Assembly: GCF_019749295.1 (NCBI RefSeq)
Contig: NZ_JACWFG010000001.1
Coordinates: forward strand, 394,604 to 458,603
DNA from: Neobacillus niacini
GTDB lineage: Bacteria; Bacillota; Bacilli; Bacillales; Cytobacillaceae
Length of the DNA stretch: 64,000 nt
Direction of reading: 5' to 3'
Shown: positions 1-9,757 of the stretch, one piece after another
How positions within the stretch are numbered: the first letter of the stretch is position 1
How the letters are laid out: each line of letters opens with the position of its first letter
Made by a program: the position numbers and the translations under genes
The notes under the pieces: generated by a model
The model's database searches: none
What the model was told of the DNA's origin: nothing
The model's input: only the letters and a program-made list of their open reading frames with translations

Positions 1-845
1 TCTTTAATATATTGAATTAAATCTAGAACATCTTTAGCTGTTGCATTACCGGCATTTACAATAAAATTTCCATGCATTTCCGATATTTTCGCTCCACCAA
101 TTTGGAAACCTTTTAGACCTGCTTCCTCTATTAATTTACCTGCATAATTTGGCAGCGGGTTTCTGAAGATACTTCCTGCACACGGGAAATTCCAGGGCTG
201 TGTATCTTTACGATAATCCTTGTTCTTTTGCATTTGTGCAACAATTACTGTCCTATCGCCCTTAGTCAGCTGAAATTCAGCTTCAAGAACAATACCTGGC
301 CGCTTATTTTGAAGTACTGAAGTCCTGTAAGTAAATTCCATTTCACCGTTCGATAACCATTCAATCGAACCGTCTTCAAACAATATGTGAGCCTTGGTTA
401 AAATTTTACTGATATCAGAACCATGTGCTCCTGCGTTCATGTATACTGCTCCGCCAACTGATCCAGGAATCCCACTTGCAAATTCAAGTCCAGACAAGCC
501 CTTCTTCGAAATTAATGTTGATAAACTGACTAAAGAATGTCCTCCCCCAACAGTAATAGTGGACCCATTAATGTCTAGATGGTTCAATCCCGTACCTAAT
601 TTTATTACCACACCTTCAATACCCTTATCAGAAACAAGAAGATTTGATCCCCTGCCAATTGCTCTCCAAGGGATTTGACGTTCCTTAATAAAGGTCATTA
701 CTTTTTGTATATTCTCTAATGATGATGGTTCAATAAAGATATCAGCCGGCCCTCCAATTTTCATGGTTGTATGCTGGGATAGCAGTTCATTTCTCTTGAC
801 TTTGCCAATATTTAATTCTTGTAATTCTGCAAATAATCCGTCCAT
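1..845 (-). CDS. murB: UDP-N-acetylenolpyruvoylglucosamine reductase MurB (3' end cut by window)
   Basis: MurB reduces UDP-GlcNAc-enolpyruvate to UDP-MurNAc with NADPH and FAD, the second committed step of cytosolic peptidoglycan precursor synthesis. I translated it from the sequence: it starts [12 protein letters not shown] at 845 and stays open to base 1, about 281 residues of a protein usually near 300, so only the C-terminal tail is missing. The FAD-binding part shows [10 protein letters not shown], the substrate part [18 protein letters not shown], and the catalytic serine lies in CAGSIFRNP. It follows murG by about 70 bases on the same strand, as in the B. subtilis dcw cluster. The identification is firm. 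Confidence 0.95.
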   Translation of the reverse strand, partial: MDGLFAELQELNIGKVKRNELLSQHTTMKIGGPADIFIEPSSLENIQKVMTFIKERQIPWRAIGRGSNLLVSDKGIEGVVIKLGTGLNHLDINGSTITVGGGHSLVSLSTLISKKGLSGLEFASGIPGSVGGAVYMNAGAHGSDISKILTKAHILFEDGSIEWLSNGEMEFTYRTSVLQNKRPGIVLEAEFQLTKGDRTVIVAQMQKNKDYRKDTQPWNFPCAGSIFRNPLPNYAGKLIEEAGLKGFQIGGAKISEMHGNFIVNAGNATAKDVLDLIQYIK

Positions 846-915
846 TCCTATCACCCTATCTTTCAAAACAAACGTATAGTTTTAGTTTATGCTAAAAACT
901 TTTTTGGGCTACTTT

Positions 916-2013
916 TTATTTTCCTTGGACCAGCTGTTTCATAATTTTATATAATCTTTCAGCAGAGTCAGGGACCCCTAACTTTTTAGCTTTTATTTTC
1001 ATACTCTTTAGATTCTCTTCGTCTAACAAAATTTTATCAATATGATGAATTAAACTTTTACTATTTAAGTCTTTTTCTATTAGTAATTCTGCAGCTCCGT
1101 GATCACTTAATGACCTAGCATTTTTTTCCTGATGATTATTTGTCACATAAGGACTTGGCACGAGTATACTCGGAATTCCTAATGAAGTGATTTCAGCAAG
1201 TGTCGTTGCACCAGCTCTAGAAACAACTAAGTCAATTCCTGCCAGTACCTCAGGCATGTTATGGATAAATGACTTAATCACTACGTTTTTAGGACTGCCT
1301 ACAAGCTCTGCTTCCTTTTGTACATCTTCAAAATGAACATCACCTGTAATATATAATACTTGATATGGCTTTTCACCAAATTGTGATAGCGCCTTTACAA
1401 CAGCATCATTTATTGGTCTTGCACCCCGGCTCCCTCCGAAAATCAATACTGCCGGCATAGTAGTGCTTAATCCAGCAGAAAGCCTTCCTCTGATTCCATC
1501 TTTTCCAATTACTTCTGAGGCACGCGGGTTACCAGTAAACACCACTTTTTCCTTTGGAAAGTGTTCTCTTGCTTCTTCAAAACAAATAGCAACCTTGTTT
1601 ACGTATCTGCTTAAAAATTTATTTGTCAGCCCCGGTACACTATTTTGTTCATGAACAATCGTTGGAATTTTTAACTTTGCTGCTGCATAAACAACTGGAC
1701 CGCAGACATAACCACCTGTTCCAATGACAATATCAGGTTGGAATTCTTTTAACATTCTTCTGCTGTCCCTAGCACCTTTTAAAAATCTTAAAACGGTTTT
1801 GATATTATCCAAGGATAACTTTCTTTTAAACCCTGTAATATGGATTGATTTAAATGGAATCTTTTCCCTTGGGACAATTGTACTCTCCAGTCCATTTTTT
1901 GTCCCTATGTATAAAAATTGCGCATCTTTATTTTCCTTTTGTATCTCCCTTATTAAAGCAAGAGCTGGATATATATGCCCTCCAGTTCCCCCGCCGCTTA
2001 CTACTATTTTCAT
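916..2013 (-). CDS. murG: MurG, lipid II-forming N-acetylglucosaminyltransferase
   Basis: MurG transfers GlcNAc from UDP-GlcNAc to lipid I, making lipid II at the inner face of the membrane. The 365-residue product has the glycine-rich N-terminal loop [13 protein letters not shown], the HEQNSVPG motif, the second loop GGSRGA that starts the C-terminal Rossmann domain, and [11 protein letters not shown] of the UDP-GlcNAc site. Length and motifs are typical for a GT28 MurG. The start ATG has GGGGTGG a few bases upstream. A terminator hairpin stands between spoVE and this gene, so murG-murB probably begins a separate transcript rather than simply continuing spoVE. Confidence 0.97.
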   Translation of the reverse strand: MKIVVSGGGTGGHIYPALALIREIQKENKDAQFLYIGTKNGLESTIVPREKIPFKSIHITGFKRKLSLDNIKTVLRFLKGARDSRRMLKEFQPDIVIGTGGYVCGPVVYAAAKLKIPTIVHEQNSVPGLTNKFLSRYVNKVAICFEEAREHFPKEKVVFTGNPRASEVIGKDGIRGRLSAGLSTTMPAVLIFGGSRGARPINDAVVKALSQFGEKPYQVLYITGDVHFEDVQKEAELVGSPKNVVIKSFIHNMPEVLAGIDLVVSRAGATTLAEITSLGIPSILVPSPYVTNNHQEKNARSLSDHGAAELLIEKDLNSKSLIHHIDKILLDEENLKSMKIKAKKLGVPDSAERLYKIMKQLVQGK

Positions 2014-2058
2014 AATTCCACCCCGTATAAAAAGTGCTATAAGTTCATGTCTTATCCT

Positions 2059-2086
2059 ATCTTACTATAAAATTAACAGAAGTTAA
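2059..2086 (-). promoter_or_regulatory. Possible sigma-A promoter for murG-murB
   Basis: On the minus strand TTAACT and TAAGAT lie 16 bases apart between the spoVE terminator and murG. The match is moderate; its main support is position, since a unit cut off by a terminator needs its own promoter. Confidence 0.3.
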
Positions 2087-2133
2087 TGATTGATAAAAGA
2101 ATGTTATCTAATTGTAAACTAAACGAAGCAAGT

Positions 2134-2164
2134 AAATAAAAAGAACCCTGCCACATAACAGGGT
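2134..2164 (-). terminator. Intrinsic terminator after spoVE
   Basis: Minus-strand hairpin ACCCTG / CAGGGT with an 8-base loop, followed by a T-rich run. It lies just after the spoVE stop codon and before murG. Confidence 0.7.
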
Positions 2165-2167
2165 AAA

Positions 2168-3268
2168 TTAATATCTAGAATAGCGGCTTATATTTAAAAG
2201 AACGCCTATTGCCATCAACATTAAGGTTAGTGAAGATCCCCCATAACTTAGGAATGGAAGGGTAATTCCAGTAACAGGCATTAATCCAATTACAACACCA
2301 ATGTTAATCATTACCTGAATTGCTACCATTGAAATAATACCTACCGCCAGAAAGCTTCCATATAAATCTGGTGCACCTAAGGCAATACGTATGCCCCTCC
2401 ATAACAACAATGCAAATAATAGAATAATGAATGAGCCGCCAATAAAACCAAGTTCCTCCGATAATATCGCAAAAATAAAGTCAGTCTGCGGTTCCGGTAA
2501 GTAAAAGAACTTTTGCCTGCTTTCACCTAGTCCCAGACCAAATAGCCCGCCAGGACCGATTGCATATAGCGATTGGATTATCTGAAACCCACTCCCTAAC
2601 GGGTCCTGCCAGGGGTCTAAAAAGGAGGTGATCCGTTTCATCCTATATGGTGCTGAAGCAACCAGAGCTACAAATCCCGCTAATCCTATTAATCCTAAGA
2701 AAGCAAAATGTCCTACTCTAGCACCAGCAATAAAAATCATAACCACACATGTGCCAATCATTACTGTTCCAGTACCTAAATCAGGCTGAAGCATAATTAA
2801 GGCAAATGCTATAAAAACAAGACCTAAAGATGGAACAAGTCCTTTTCGGAAGGAGGTTATTAACTTTTGCCGTTCAGACAGAAACTTCGCTAAAAAGGCT
2901 ATCATAGCAAGCTTCATAAACTCTGATGGCTGAACGGAAAAGGCACCGACTCCAATCCAGCTTCGTGAACCGTTCCGTACATTTCCAACCCCTGGGATAA
3001 GGACAAGTATAAGTAATACAAAGCAGGCAATTACTAAGACCTTTGACCACTCTCTCCATGTCCAATAATTTATATTCATGATAAAAAACATGGCTGCTAT
3101 CCCAACACCCGCAAAGAGCGTTTGTCTTTTAGCGAAGAAAAAAGAGTCATCGAATTTATACTCTGCCCATACCGCACTTGCACTATATACCATAATAAGC
3201 CCTACTGCTAATAACGTAAAAGTACAAATTAATAATATAAAATCAGGAGTTGTTCTCTTTGTCGGCAC
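2168..3268 (-). CDS. spoVE: SpoVE, SEDS-family peptidoglycan polymerase of spore cortex synthesis
   Basis: A polytopic FtsW/RodA/SpoVE (SEDS) glycosyltransferase that polymerises lipid II with a partner class B PBP; in B. subtilis SpoVE works with SpoVD to make spore cortex in the mother cell. About ten hydrophobic segments are visible, with the conserved MVYSAS, WIGVGAFSVQPSEFMKLAMI, LQPDLGTG, LPEPQTDFIFAILSEELG and GITLPFLSYGGSS signatures. I chose the GTG at 3268 (VPTKRTTPDF) because GAGGTG sits six bases upstream and B. subtilis SpoVE begins at this point; a TTG seven codons further up is in frame but lacks a good ribosome site. The second SEDS gene of the window (48.8-50 kb) is ftsW, so placement between murD and murG favours spoVE. 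Confidence 0.92.
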   Translation of the reverse strand: MPTKRTTPDFILLICTFTLLAVGLIMVYSASAVWAEYKFDDSFFFAKRQTLFAGVGIAAMFFIMNINYWTWREWSKVLVIACFVLLILVLIPGVGNVRNGSRSWIGVGAFSVQPSEFMKLAMIAFLAKFLSERQKLITSFRKGLVPSLGLVFIAFALIMLQPDLGTGTVMIGTCVVMIFIAGARVGHFAFLGLIGLAGFVALVASAPYRMKRITSFLDPWQDPLGSGFQIIQSLYAIGPGGLFGLGLGESRQKFFYLPEPQTDFIFAILSEELGFIGGSFIILLFALLLWRGIRIALGAPDLYGSFLAVGIISMVAIQVMINIGVVIGLMPVTGITLPFLSYGGSSLTLMLMAIGVLLNISRYSRY

Positions 3269-3330
3269 ACCTAACACCTCGAATAGCAAGTTTTAGGGCC
3301 CCCCAAGGTAACTCCTTGTAAGACAAGCCC

Positions 3331-4683
3331 TTACTTAAGCTTATGCACCGCTTCGATAAAAATGTCTCCCCTGACTTCAAAACTTTTATATTGATCCCAG
3401 CTTGCACATGCAGGAGATAACAAAATAACGTCGCCTGGTTCTGAATATTCAAAAGCAACCGGCACGGCCTTTTCAACATTATCGACAGTGTTAATTTGTT
3501 TTATTCCTGCTTCTGCCCCAGCCTGCTGAATTTTAGCAGCAGTTTGGCCAAAAGAAATTAATGCTTTCACATTCTTTAAATACGGTATTAATTCATCGAA
3601 TTCATTTCCACGGTCTAGTCCGCCTGCCAACAAGATAATTGGGCTCTTAAAAGCCTGTAACGCAGGTATAGTAGCAAGAATATTTGTTGCCTTTGAGTCG
3701 TTATAAAACTTTCTTTCATCAATTTCCGTTACGTACTGCAGGCGGTGTTTAACACCTGTAAACGTTCTAAGTACGTCCTGAATTGCTTCATTACTAACAC
3801 CCGTTAACTTTGCAGCAGCCATGGCAGATAAGATATTTTCAAGATTATGAACACCAGGAAGAGCAATTTCATCCACTATCATTACTTTCTCTCCGTTAAA
3901 ACAAATCCAGCCATCACTTATATAAGCACCTTCTTTAAGGACACGTTTTGTTGAAAACGGAATAGCGGCGGCTTGAGTATGTTCAGCAATTTCCAGCACA
4001 GCCTGCTGATCAGCATTATAAATAAAATAATCAGAGTCAGTTTGATTTTTAGTAATATTAGCTTTTGCTTGATAATACTCTTTTCTAGTCCCATGATAAT
4101 CCAAATGAGCATCATAAAGGTTTGTAATAATTGCTATCTTTGGACAAAAAGTCTCTATCCCCATTAATTGAAAAGAGGATAATTCGATAACAATGTTATT
4201 ATCAGGTGCAGCTTCCTCCGCAACACCTGAAGCTACCGTTCCGATATTACCGGCAATTAGAGGCTTCTTTTTACCTTCGTTCAACATTTCAAAAATAAGT
4301 GTTGTCGTTGTGGTTTTACCATTTGTCCCGGTAATACCTATGAAGGGCGCTTCTGATATTTGATAGGCAAGTTCAACCTCTGTTAATACAGGAATACCTT
4401 TTTCAAGAGCACCTTCAATAATGGGGTTTTGATAGGGAATACCTGGATTTTTAACGATTAATTCAAATCCTTCGTCAAGGAGTTCTACTGGATGTTCTCC
4501 ACAAATAACTTTGATTCCTTGCTCTAATAACCCCCGGGCTTCAGGATTCTCCGACAATGGTTTTTTATCATTTACCGTCACGAACGCACCTAGCTTATGT
4601 AAAAGTGCTGCAGCAGTCACGCCGCTCTTTGCTAAACCGAGGACAAGAACTTTTTTATGAAGATACGTATTTATCTGTTTCAA
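3331..4683 (-). CDS. murD: UDP-N-acetylmuramoyl-L-alanine--D-glutamate ligase MurD
   Basis: MurD adds D-glutamate to UDP-MurNAc-L-Ala using ATP, in the cytosol. The 450-residue protein has an N-terminal Rossmann-like UDP-binding domain ([10 protein letters not shown]), the Mur-ligase P-loop [12 protein letters not shown] near residue 115, the SSFQLMG motif, and the C-terminal domain with FYNDSKATN and [10 protein letters not shown]. Start is a TTG at 4683 directly after the mraY stop codon, with GAGGTG upstream lying inside the mraY 3' end, so the two genes are probably translationally coupled. Confidence 0.97.
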   Translation of the reverse strand: MKQINTYLHKKVLVLGLAKSGVTAAALLHKLGAFVTVNDKKPLSENPEARGLLEQGIKVICGEHPVELLDEGFELIVKNPGIPYQNPIIEGALEKGIPVLTEVELAYQISEAPFIGITGTNGKTTTTTLIFEMLNEGKKKPLIAGNIGTVASGVAEEAAPDNNIVIELSSFQLMGIETFCPKIAIITNLYDAHLDYHGTRKEYYQAKANITKNQTDSDYFIYNADQQAVLEIAEHTQAAAIPFSTKRVLKEGAYISDGWICFNGEKVMIVDEIALPGVHNLENILSAMAAAKLTGVSNEAIQDVLRTFTGVKHRLQYVTEIDERKFYNDSKATNILATIPALQAFKSPIILLAGGLDRGNEFDELIPYLKNVKALISFGQTAAKIQQAGAEAGIKQINTVDNVEKAVPVAFEYSEPGDVILLSPACASWDQYKSFEVRGDIFIEAVHKLK

Positions 4684-5658
4684 CTATAACCACACCTCAA
4701 TATAGATACCTAGTATCGCTAATATTAACCCAACACTCCAAAAAGTTACAACAACCTTCCATTCCGACCAGCCAAGCAGCTCGTAATGGTGATGAAGCGG
4801 ACTCATTCGAAATATTCTTTTACCCGTTGTTTTAAAAGAAATGACCTGTAAAATAACCGATAAAGTTTCAATTACAAATACTCCGCCAATAATGACTAAT
4901 AGTAATTCTAACTTAGTTAAAATGGCAATCGTTGCAATGGCACCGCCAAGCGCCAATGACCCTGTATCACCCATAAAAACCTTTGCAGGATGCGCATTAA
5001 ATACCAGGAATCCTAAAAGGGCCCCAGCTACAGCAACTGAAAATATCGCAACTTCCATCTGAGATTGATTCCAGGCTAAAACAGCGAAAGCACCAAAGGC
5101 AATTGCAGCTGTCCCAGAAACCAATCCATCTAATCCATCTGTTAGATTGACTGCGTTTGAGAATCCTACAAGCCAAAAGACAATGAAAAACACAAAAAAC
5201 CAGCCTAGTTCAATGGAGTAATCACTACCGGGAATCGTAACGTCTGTAGGAAACCCATTTTGTTTATAAACTAGATAAAAAATAACGGATATAATAATTT
5301 GTCCTAACAGCTTTTGTCTGGAGGTTAAGCCCAAATTACGCTTTAGTGCCACTTTGATAAAATCATCCAAAAAGCCAAGTAAACCAAAACCAAAGGTTAC
5401 AAGAATTAATAGGTATGTTTTAACAGTCGGTTCTGAAAACTTTCCAGTCATCACTAGAGTCGTTATAATAATCGAAAATAAAATCATGATTCCGCCCATC
5501 GTTGGAGTCCCTGTTTTTACCTGATGAGACTTAGGGCCTTCTTCTCGAATGCTTTGTCCAAATTTCAACCTTCTTAAGAAGGGAATAAAAATGGGAGAAA
5601 GCAAAACCGTTATCAAAAAGCCCATTAGTATTGTGAAAAAAATAACTTGCTCCAGCAT
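4684..5658 (-). CDS. mraY: Phospho-N-acetylmuramoyl-pentapeptide transferase MraY
   Basis: MraY transfers phospho-MurNAc-pentapeptide from UDP to undecaprenyl phosphate, making lipid I in the membrane. About ten membrane segments are visible. Key motifs are [16 protein letters not shown] in the first cytoplasmic loop, NLTDGLDGL with catalytic aspartates, [17 protein letters not shown], and [13 protein letters not shown]. The ATG at 5658 has an excellent ribosome site (AAGGAGGGG) and matches the usual MLEQ N terminus; upstream in-frame codons would overlap the preceding gene. Length of 324 residues is normal. Confidence 0.97.
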   Translation of the reverse strand: MLEQVIFFTILMGFLITVLLSPIFIPFLRRLKFGQSIREEGPKSHQVKTGTPTMGGIMILFSIIITTLVMTGKFSEPTVKTYLLILVTFGFGLLGFLDDFIKVALKRNLGLTSRQKLLGQIIISVIFYLVYKQNGFPTDVTIPGSDYSIELGWFFVFFIVFWLVGFSNAVNLTDGLDGLVSGTAAIAFGAFAVLAWNQSQMEVAIFSVAVAGALLGFLVFNAHPAKVFMGDTGSLALGGAIATIAILTKLELLLVIIGGVFVIETLSVILQVISFKTTGKRIFRMSPLHHHYELLGWSEWKVVVTFWSVGLILAILGIYIEVWL

Positions 5659-5659
5659 T

Positions 5660-6097
5660 CTATCCCCTCCTTTCAATCTTAGCTATCTTTTCTAACAGTA
5701 CAGCTATATCATATGTTTCTTTATTTTCTTTGAGAAGTTTTTTATCTAAAAATACGAATTTTGTTATATCCATTTTCTCTTCATTATCTCCATTTAATTT
5801 TTCAAAATAAAATTGCAGCAAATCTATAACTCCACTTACTGGTTTGTCAGTAAAGAAGATTGGAAAATGATTGGGGGTATACCTTGGTACAGGTTTCCCT
5901 TTATCCCAGACAGCAGCAATAGCACCATTTGCAATTGCATCTAAAAGCTCTCCAGAGTTATCATTTAAAGGTATATAAAGGCCCCTGGTCTGCATTATGC
6001 CTGCTTGATCAGTTACAGTAATATATCTATGGTCCGCCTCTCGTACACCCTTAAAATCCGGGAATAACGTTACTAAGTCATTAAATGCTAAATACAT
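5660..6097 (-). CDS. Free-standing MurF/MurE N-terminal-like domain protein
   Basis: A 145-residue product encoded between murE and mraY, where I know of no B. subtilis counterpart. The start is ATG 6097, one base after the murE stop, with GAGGAGAG upstream; its stop lies one base before the mraY ATG, so it is a tightly packed member of the operon. Residues about 24-100 read like the UDP-MurNAc-binding N-terminal domain of MurE/Mur[10 protein letters not shown] corresponds to the GDLFIPL strand, [18 protein letters not shown] to the A(I/V)xNGAxAxx helix-strand, and [17 protein letters not shown] to the following VxDTxxAL helix. There is no P-loop (GTNGKT) and no C-terminal ligase domain, so it cannot be a ligase. 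The last 40 residues are charged and not recognised. A regulatory or scaffolding role in precursor synthesis is only inference. Confidence 0.7.
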   Translation of the reverse strand: MYLAFNDLVTLFPDFKGVREADHRYITVTDQAGIMQTRGLYIPLNDNSGELLDAIANGAIAAVWDKGKPVPRYTPNHFPIFFTDKPVSGVIDLLQFYFEKLNGDNEEKMDITKFVFLDKKLLKENKETYDIAVLLEKIAKIERRG

Positions 6098-6098
6098 T

Positions 6099-7559
6099 CT
6101 ATCTCTCCTCGATAGCTTCCCGAGCTGCGACTCGGTCATCAAAATCATAAACCTCACTGCCAATAATCTGGTATGTTTCGTGACCTTTGCCTGCTATTAA
6201 GATAACATCACCATCTGCAGCATTGTTAATCGCCGTACCAATAGCCTCTTTCCGATCAGGAATCGTGATATATTTTTTTCCTGGAACACCATTTTCCATA
6301 TCTTTAAGAATAGCTAAAGGGTCTTCACTTCTTGGGTTATCTGAGGTAAAGATAGGATCACTTGCATAGCGACAGGCAATTTCAGCCATCAATGGCCGTT
6401 TGGTTTTATCCCGGTCGCCTCCACACCCAACGATTACAAAAACCCTCTTTTGCGCAAAGCTTTGTATCGTTTTTAAAACATTTTCTAAACTATCTGGTGT
6501 ATGAGCATAATCTACAATTACGGTAAATTCCTGTCCTGCATTTACAAGCTCAAATCTTCCGTCTACTCCTTTAACACTTTCGATGGAATCGATTATTTTA
6601 TTCATCGGAATTTTTGAAACATAAGCAGCTGCGATACTAGCTAAGACATTATAAACACTAAATTTCCCAATTAATTGTATATTGATTGGATAACTCTTCT
6701 CTTTTATTACTATTTCAAAAGTAGTCCCCGCAGAAGTCATCCGGATATTTCTTGCATGGAAATCTGCATCATTATCAATACCATATGTAACAACATGGGC
6801 TGCAGTTGATTTACGATACATTTCTGAAGCAGAGTCATCTGCATTTAAAATCGCATATTTGGGTTTATTTGGGTCAAATGTATTTCCAAGCTGAGAAAAT
6901 AATAAACTCTTAGCGTGCTGGTATTCGTCCATTGTTTTATGATAGTCTAAATGATCTTGACTGAGGTTTGTAAACACAGCGATATCATAATCACAACCAT
7001 GGACTCTTCCCATATGCAGGGCATGCGAAGAAACCTCCATAATGGCTGTATCAACACCCGCCTCCAGCATTTGATGAAAATGTTTTTGGAGGACAAGACT
7101 TTCTGGTGTTGTATTTTTTGTTTCAATCTTCTGATCACCGATTTTCGTATACATGGTCCCTATTAAACCTGTGCAGCGATTTACATCAGAAAATATTTTT
7201 TCAATTAAATGGCTAGTCGTTGTTTTTCCATTTGTACCTGTTATGCCGATAAGATGCATTTTTTTTGTGGGATGCTGATAAAAAGCATCAGCGAGCACGG
7301 CCATCGCTCGAGTTGTATCTTTTACGATGATTACTGGTACGGATAAAGGAAGTTCCCTTTCAGCTAGTACTGCGGCAGCTCCATTGTTCACAGCTGACTC
7401 AGCATAATCATGACCATCGACGGTATATCCCTTAATACAAATAAATAAACTTCCCTTTTGCACTTTACGATTGTCGTTTTCAATAGACGTGATTTCAGGA
7501 TTAGTTCCTTGATAAGGAACTAGGAGGTGCAAATGTTGAAGTAAATCAATTAGTTTCAT
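6099..7559 (-). CDS. murE: UDP-MurNAc-L-Ala-D-Glu:meso-diaminopimelate ligase MurE
   Basis: MurE adds the third amino acid of the stem peptide. The 486-residue protein has the N-terminal UDP-MurNAc domain ([17 protein letters not shown]), the P-loop [15 protein letters not shown] near residue 104, the TTPESL motif, [10 protein letters not shown], and the specificity motif DNPRSEDP near the C terminus. DNPR is the meso-diaminopimelate signature, so the peptidoglycan stem should carry mDAP, as in Bacillus. It begins a tight run murE - small gene - mraY - murD with 1-base gaps, after a terminator that closes the spoVD unit. Confidence 0.97.
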   Translation of the reverse strand: MKLIDLLQHLHLLVPYQGTNPEITSIENDNRKVQKGSLFICIKGYTVDGHDYAESAVNNGAAAVLAERELPLSVPVIIVKDTTRAMAVLADAFYQHPTKKMHLIGITGTNGKTTTSHLIEKIFSDVNRCTGLIGTMYTKIGDQKIETKNTTPESLVLQKHFHQMLEAGVDTAIMEVSSHALHMGRVHGCDYDIAVFTNLSQDHLDYHKTMDEYQHAKSLLFSQLGNTFDPNKPKYAILNADDSASEMYRKSTAAHVVTYGIDNDADFHARNIRMTSAGTTFEIVIKEKSYPINIQLIGKFSVYNVLASIAAAYVSKIPMNKIIDSIESVKGVDGRFELVNAGQEFTVIVDYAHTPDSLENVLKTIQSFAQKRVFVIVGCGGDRDKTKRPLMAEIACRYASDPIFTSDNPRSEDPLAILKDMENGVPGKKYITIPDRKEAIGTAINNAADGDVILIAGKGHETYQIIGSEVYDFDDRVAAREAIEER

Positions 7560-7683
7560 AATCTCAAATCCTCTCTTACCTTTTACAAGACAAACTATAT
7601 ATTCACCTTAAAATTTCTTCTAAAAAAGATTCACCTTATTTTACAGCAAAACAAACTAGAATGCCATTTACCTTTTTGTTTTT

Positions 7684-7720
7684 CAAAAAAATAGGCGGCG
7701 GAATTCATTCCGGCCGCCTA
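7684..7720 (-). terminator. Intrinsic terminator after spoVD
   Basis: Minus-strand stem TAGGCGGC / GCCGCCTA with an inner GGAAT / ATTCC pairing, followed by seven T. A strong terminator 25 bases downstream of the spoVD stop and 125 bases upstream of murE. Confidence 0.85.
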
Positions 7721-7744
7721 ACTTAAAGAGTTTAATTTCTTTAA

Positions 7745-9664
7745 TTATTCCTCTTTACCAAAATAAAGTCTTATTGTTGAACCTTCTTTTACTTTTGCCC
7801 CAGCTTCAGGGGATTGTCTCACAACAATATCACCTTCACCACTTGCGTCAATTTTAAGATTTAACATCTGTTCCGTAATCTCTAGTTTCGTTAAACCTGT
7901 TAAGTCAGGAATGGTTATTGGCGGAGTGTCTGGCCATCTTAATTCTTTTTCAATTTGGTCTTTTCTAGGTTTTACTCCCATTGCCATAAGGCCATCCTTC
8001 ATGATACTGCCCACGATAGGAGCGCTTATGGTTCCCCCAAAGACGAGTCCGCCTTTAGGGTTATCGACTGCCACATAGACCACAATTTCAGGATCATCTG
8101 CAGGAGCAAAGCCCATAAAAGAAACGATAAAGTTATTTTCTAAATATCGTCCGTTTTGCGCTTTTTGTGCTGTTCCGGTTTTTCCGCCAATCCGGTAGGA
8201 ATCAACAAATGCTCGAAATCCTGTACCTTGAGCAACAACACTTTCTAAGGCATGACGAATTTCCTTGGACGTTTCTTCAGATATTACCCGCCGTTTTTCA
8301 ACAGGAGCATTTCGCATGACCACTTCCTTCGTGACAGGGTCAATTAACTCTTCTGCTATAAATGGCTTATAAAGAGTCCCGCCGTTTACCGCTGCCGCAA
8401 CGGCAGCAACCTGTTGGATAGGGGTAACAGAAACGCCCTGCCCAAAAGCGGTTGTAGCTAATTCCACCGGACCTACTCGATCTAAATTAAATAAAATCCC
8501 TGAGCCTTCTCCGGCTAAATCAATACCAGTCTTCTGACCAAAACCAAAATTCTTTATATATTTAAAAAGTGTATCTTTACCTAACCTTTGACCTAATTCT
8601 ACAAATCCCGGGTTACATGAATTTTGGACTACTTCTAAGAAGGTCTGGCTTCCATGTCCGCCTCGTTTCCAGCATTTCAGCCTGGCACCAGCAACTTCTA
8701 CCGAACCTGGATCATGAAAATGTTCTTTTTCAAGGTTCACTTTCCCCTCCTCAAGGGCAGCGGCAAGCGTGATGATTTTAAAGGTGGAACCAGGCTCATA
8801 GCTTGACCATACCGGTAAATTTCGGTTGTAAACCTCTTGTGGAACATTTCGGAAATTAGCTGGATCGAACGTTGGACGGCTCGACATTCCAAGTATTTTC
8901 CCATTATTTGGATTCATCGCAATAGCAATAATCCCATCCGGGTTATAGGTCGCCTCCGCAATATCAAGTTCTCTCTCAATAATTGTTTGAATTTTCGTGT
9001 CAATTGTAAGCTTTAAATCTAGTCCATCAACAGGCTTCTCGTAGTCGTCAGCCATATCGTCCATTCTTTCTCCCTTGGCATTGGCATAAAACTTAACCGA
9101 ACCTCTTTCACCGCTTAGCTCTTTATCATAGTAAAGTTCTAATCCCATTAACCCCTGGTTGTCCACCCCCGAAAATCCTAAAACATGCGAGAGATAGCTT
9201 CCAAACGGATAATGTCTCTTTGAGTCTTCTCCAATATAAACCCCTTCAAGTCCTAAAGCCCTGATTTCTTTCGCTTTTTCATGAGAAATCTTTCTTCCTT
9301 CTTTTATCCTTATTATCGATTGACCCTGAGTAATTTGTCTATAAGCATTTTCTTTTGGAATATTTAACACTGCAGCAAGTTTTTCTGAAGTTGCGGCTGG
9401 GTCTTTTACCTGCCTTGGTACCACATATACAGTTGGAGCACTAATATTTGTTGCTAACGGGACACCATTCCGGTCTATTATCTCGCCGCGCTCTGGTTCA
9501 AAAGGAATATTCCTGCTCCACGAACCCTTAGCTTGACCAGTCAACATATCACCTAGAACAAACTGTACATAACCAAGGCGTACATCAATGATTAGAAAGA
9601 TTAGAATTCCTGCGAACAATGCAATCATTAACCTTTTACGAACAGTAACATTTGAAACACGCAT
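7745..9664 (-). CDS. spoVD: SpoVD, sporulation-specific class B penicillin-binding protein
   Basis: SpoVD is a monofunctional transpeptidase that cross-links spore cortex together with SpoVE. The 639-residue product has an N-terminal membrane anchor (about residues 12-32), the PBP dimerisation domain, and a transpeptidase domain with active-site STFK in SYEPGSTFKI, the SxN triad SCN in VQNSCNPGF, and KTGTAQ. One PASTA domain closes the protein (ITIPDLTGLTKLEITEQML). Start MRVSNVTVRKRL is the same as in B. subtilis SpoVD (645 residues). The neighbouring pbpB is the vegetative paralogue with two PASTA domains. A separate terminator follows, consistent with spore-specific control. Confidence 0.95.
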   Translation of the reverse strand: MRVSNVTVRKRLMIALFAGILIFLIIDVRLGYVQFVLGDMLTGQAKGSWSRNIPFEPERGEIIDRNGVPLATNISAPTVYVVPRQVKDPAATSEKLAAVLNIPKENAYRQITQGQSIIRIKEGRKISHEKAKEIRALGLEGVYIGEDSKRHYPFGSYLSHVLGFSGVDNQGLMGLELYYDKELSGERGSVKFYANAKGERMDDMADDYEKPVDGLDLKLTIDTKIQTIIERELDIAEATYNPDGIIAIAMNPNNGKILGMSSRPTFDPANFRNVPQEVYNRNLPVWSSYEPGSTFKIITLAAALEEGKVNLEKEHFHDPGSVEVAGARLKCWKRGGHGSQTFLEVVQNSCNPGFVELGQRLGKDTLFKYIKNFGFGQKTGIDLAGEGSGILFNLDRVGPVELATTAFGQGVSVTPIQQVAAVAAAVNGGTLYKPFIAEELIDPVTKEVVMRNAPVEKRRVISEETSKEIRHALESVVAQGTGFRAFVDSYRIGGKTGTAQKAQNGRYLENNFIVSFMGFAPADDPEIVVYVAVDNPKGGLVFGGTISAPIVGSIMKDGLMAMGVKPRKDQIEKELRWPDTPPITIPDLTGLTKLEITEQMLNLKIDASGEGDIVVRQSPEAGAKVKEGSTIRLYFGKEE

Positions 9665-9757
9665 AAAATGAACGAGCCTCCTTTATCCTACTCGTTCATT
9701 TATATGCTTGTACCTATTTGAATAGAACGATCACTAAACCCGTTCGTGCACCTATTA

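Noticed and set aside
394..678. Plus-strand frame opposite murB
   Set aside because: It lies entirely inside the well-supported murB coding sequence and has no start signal.
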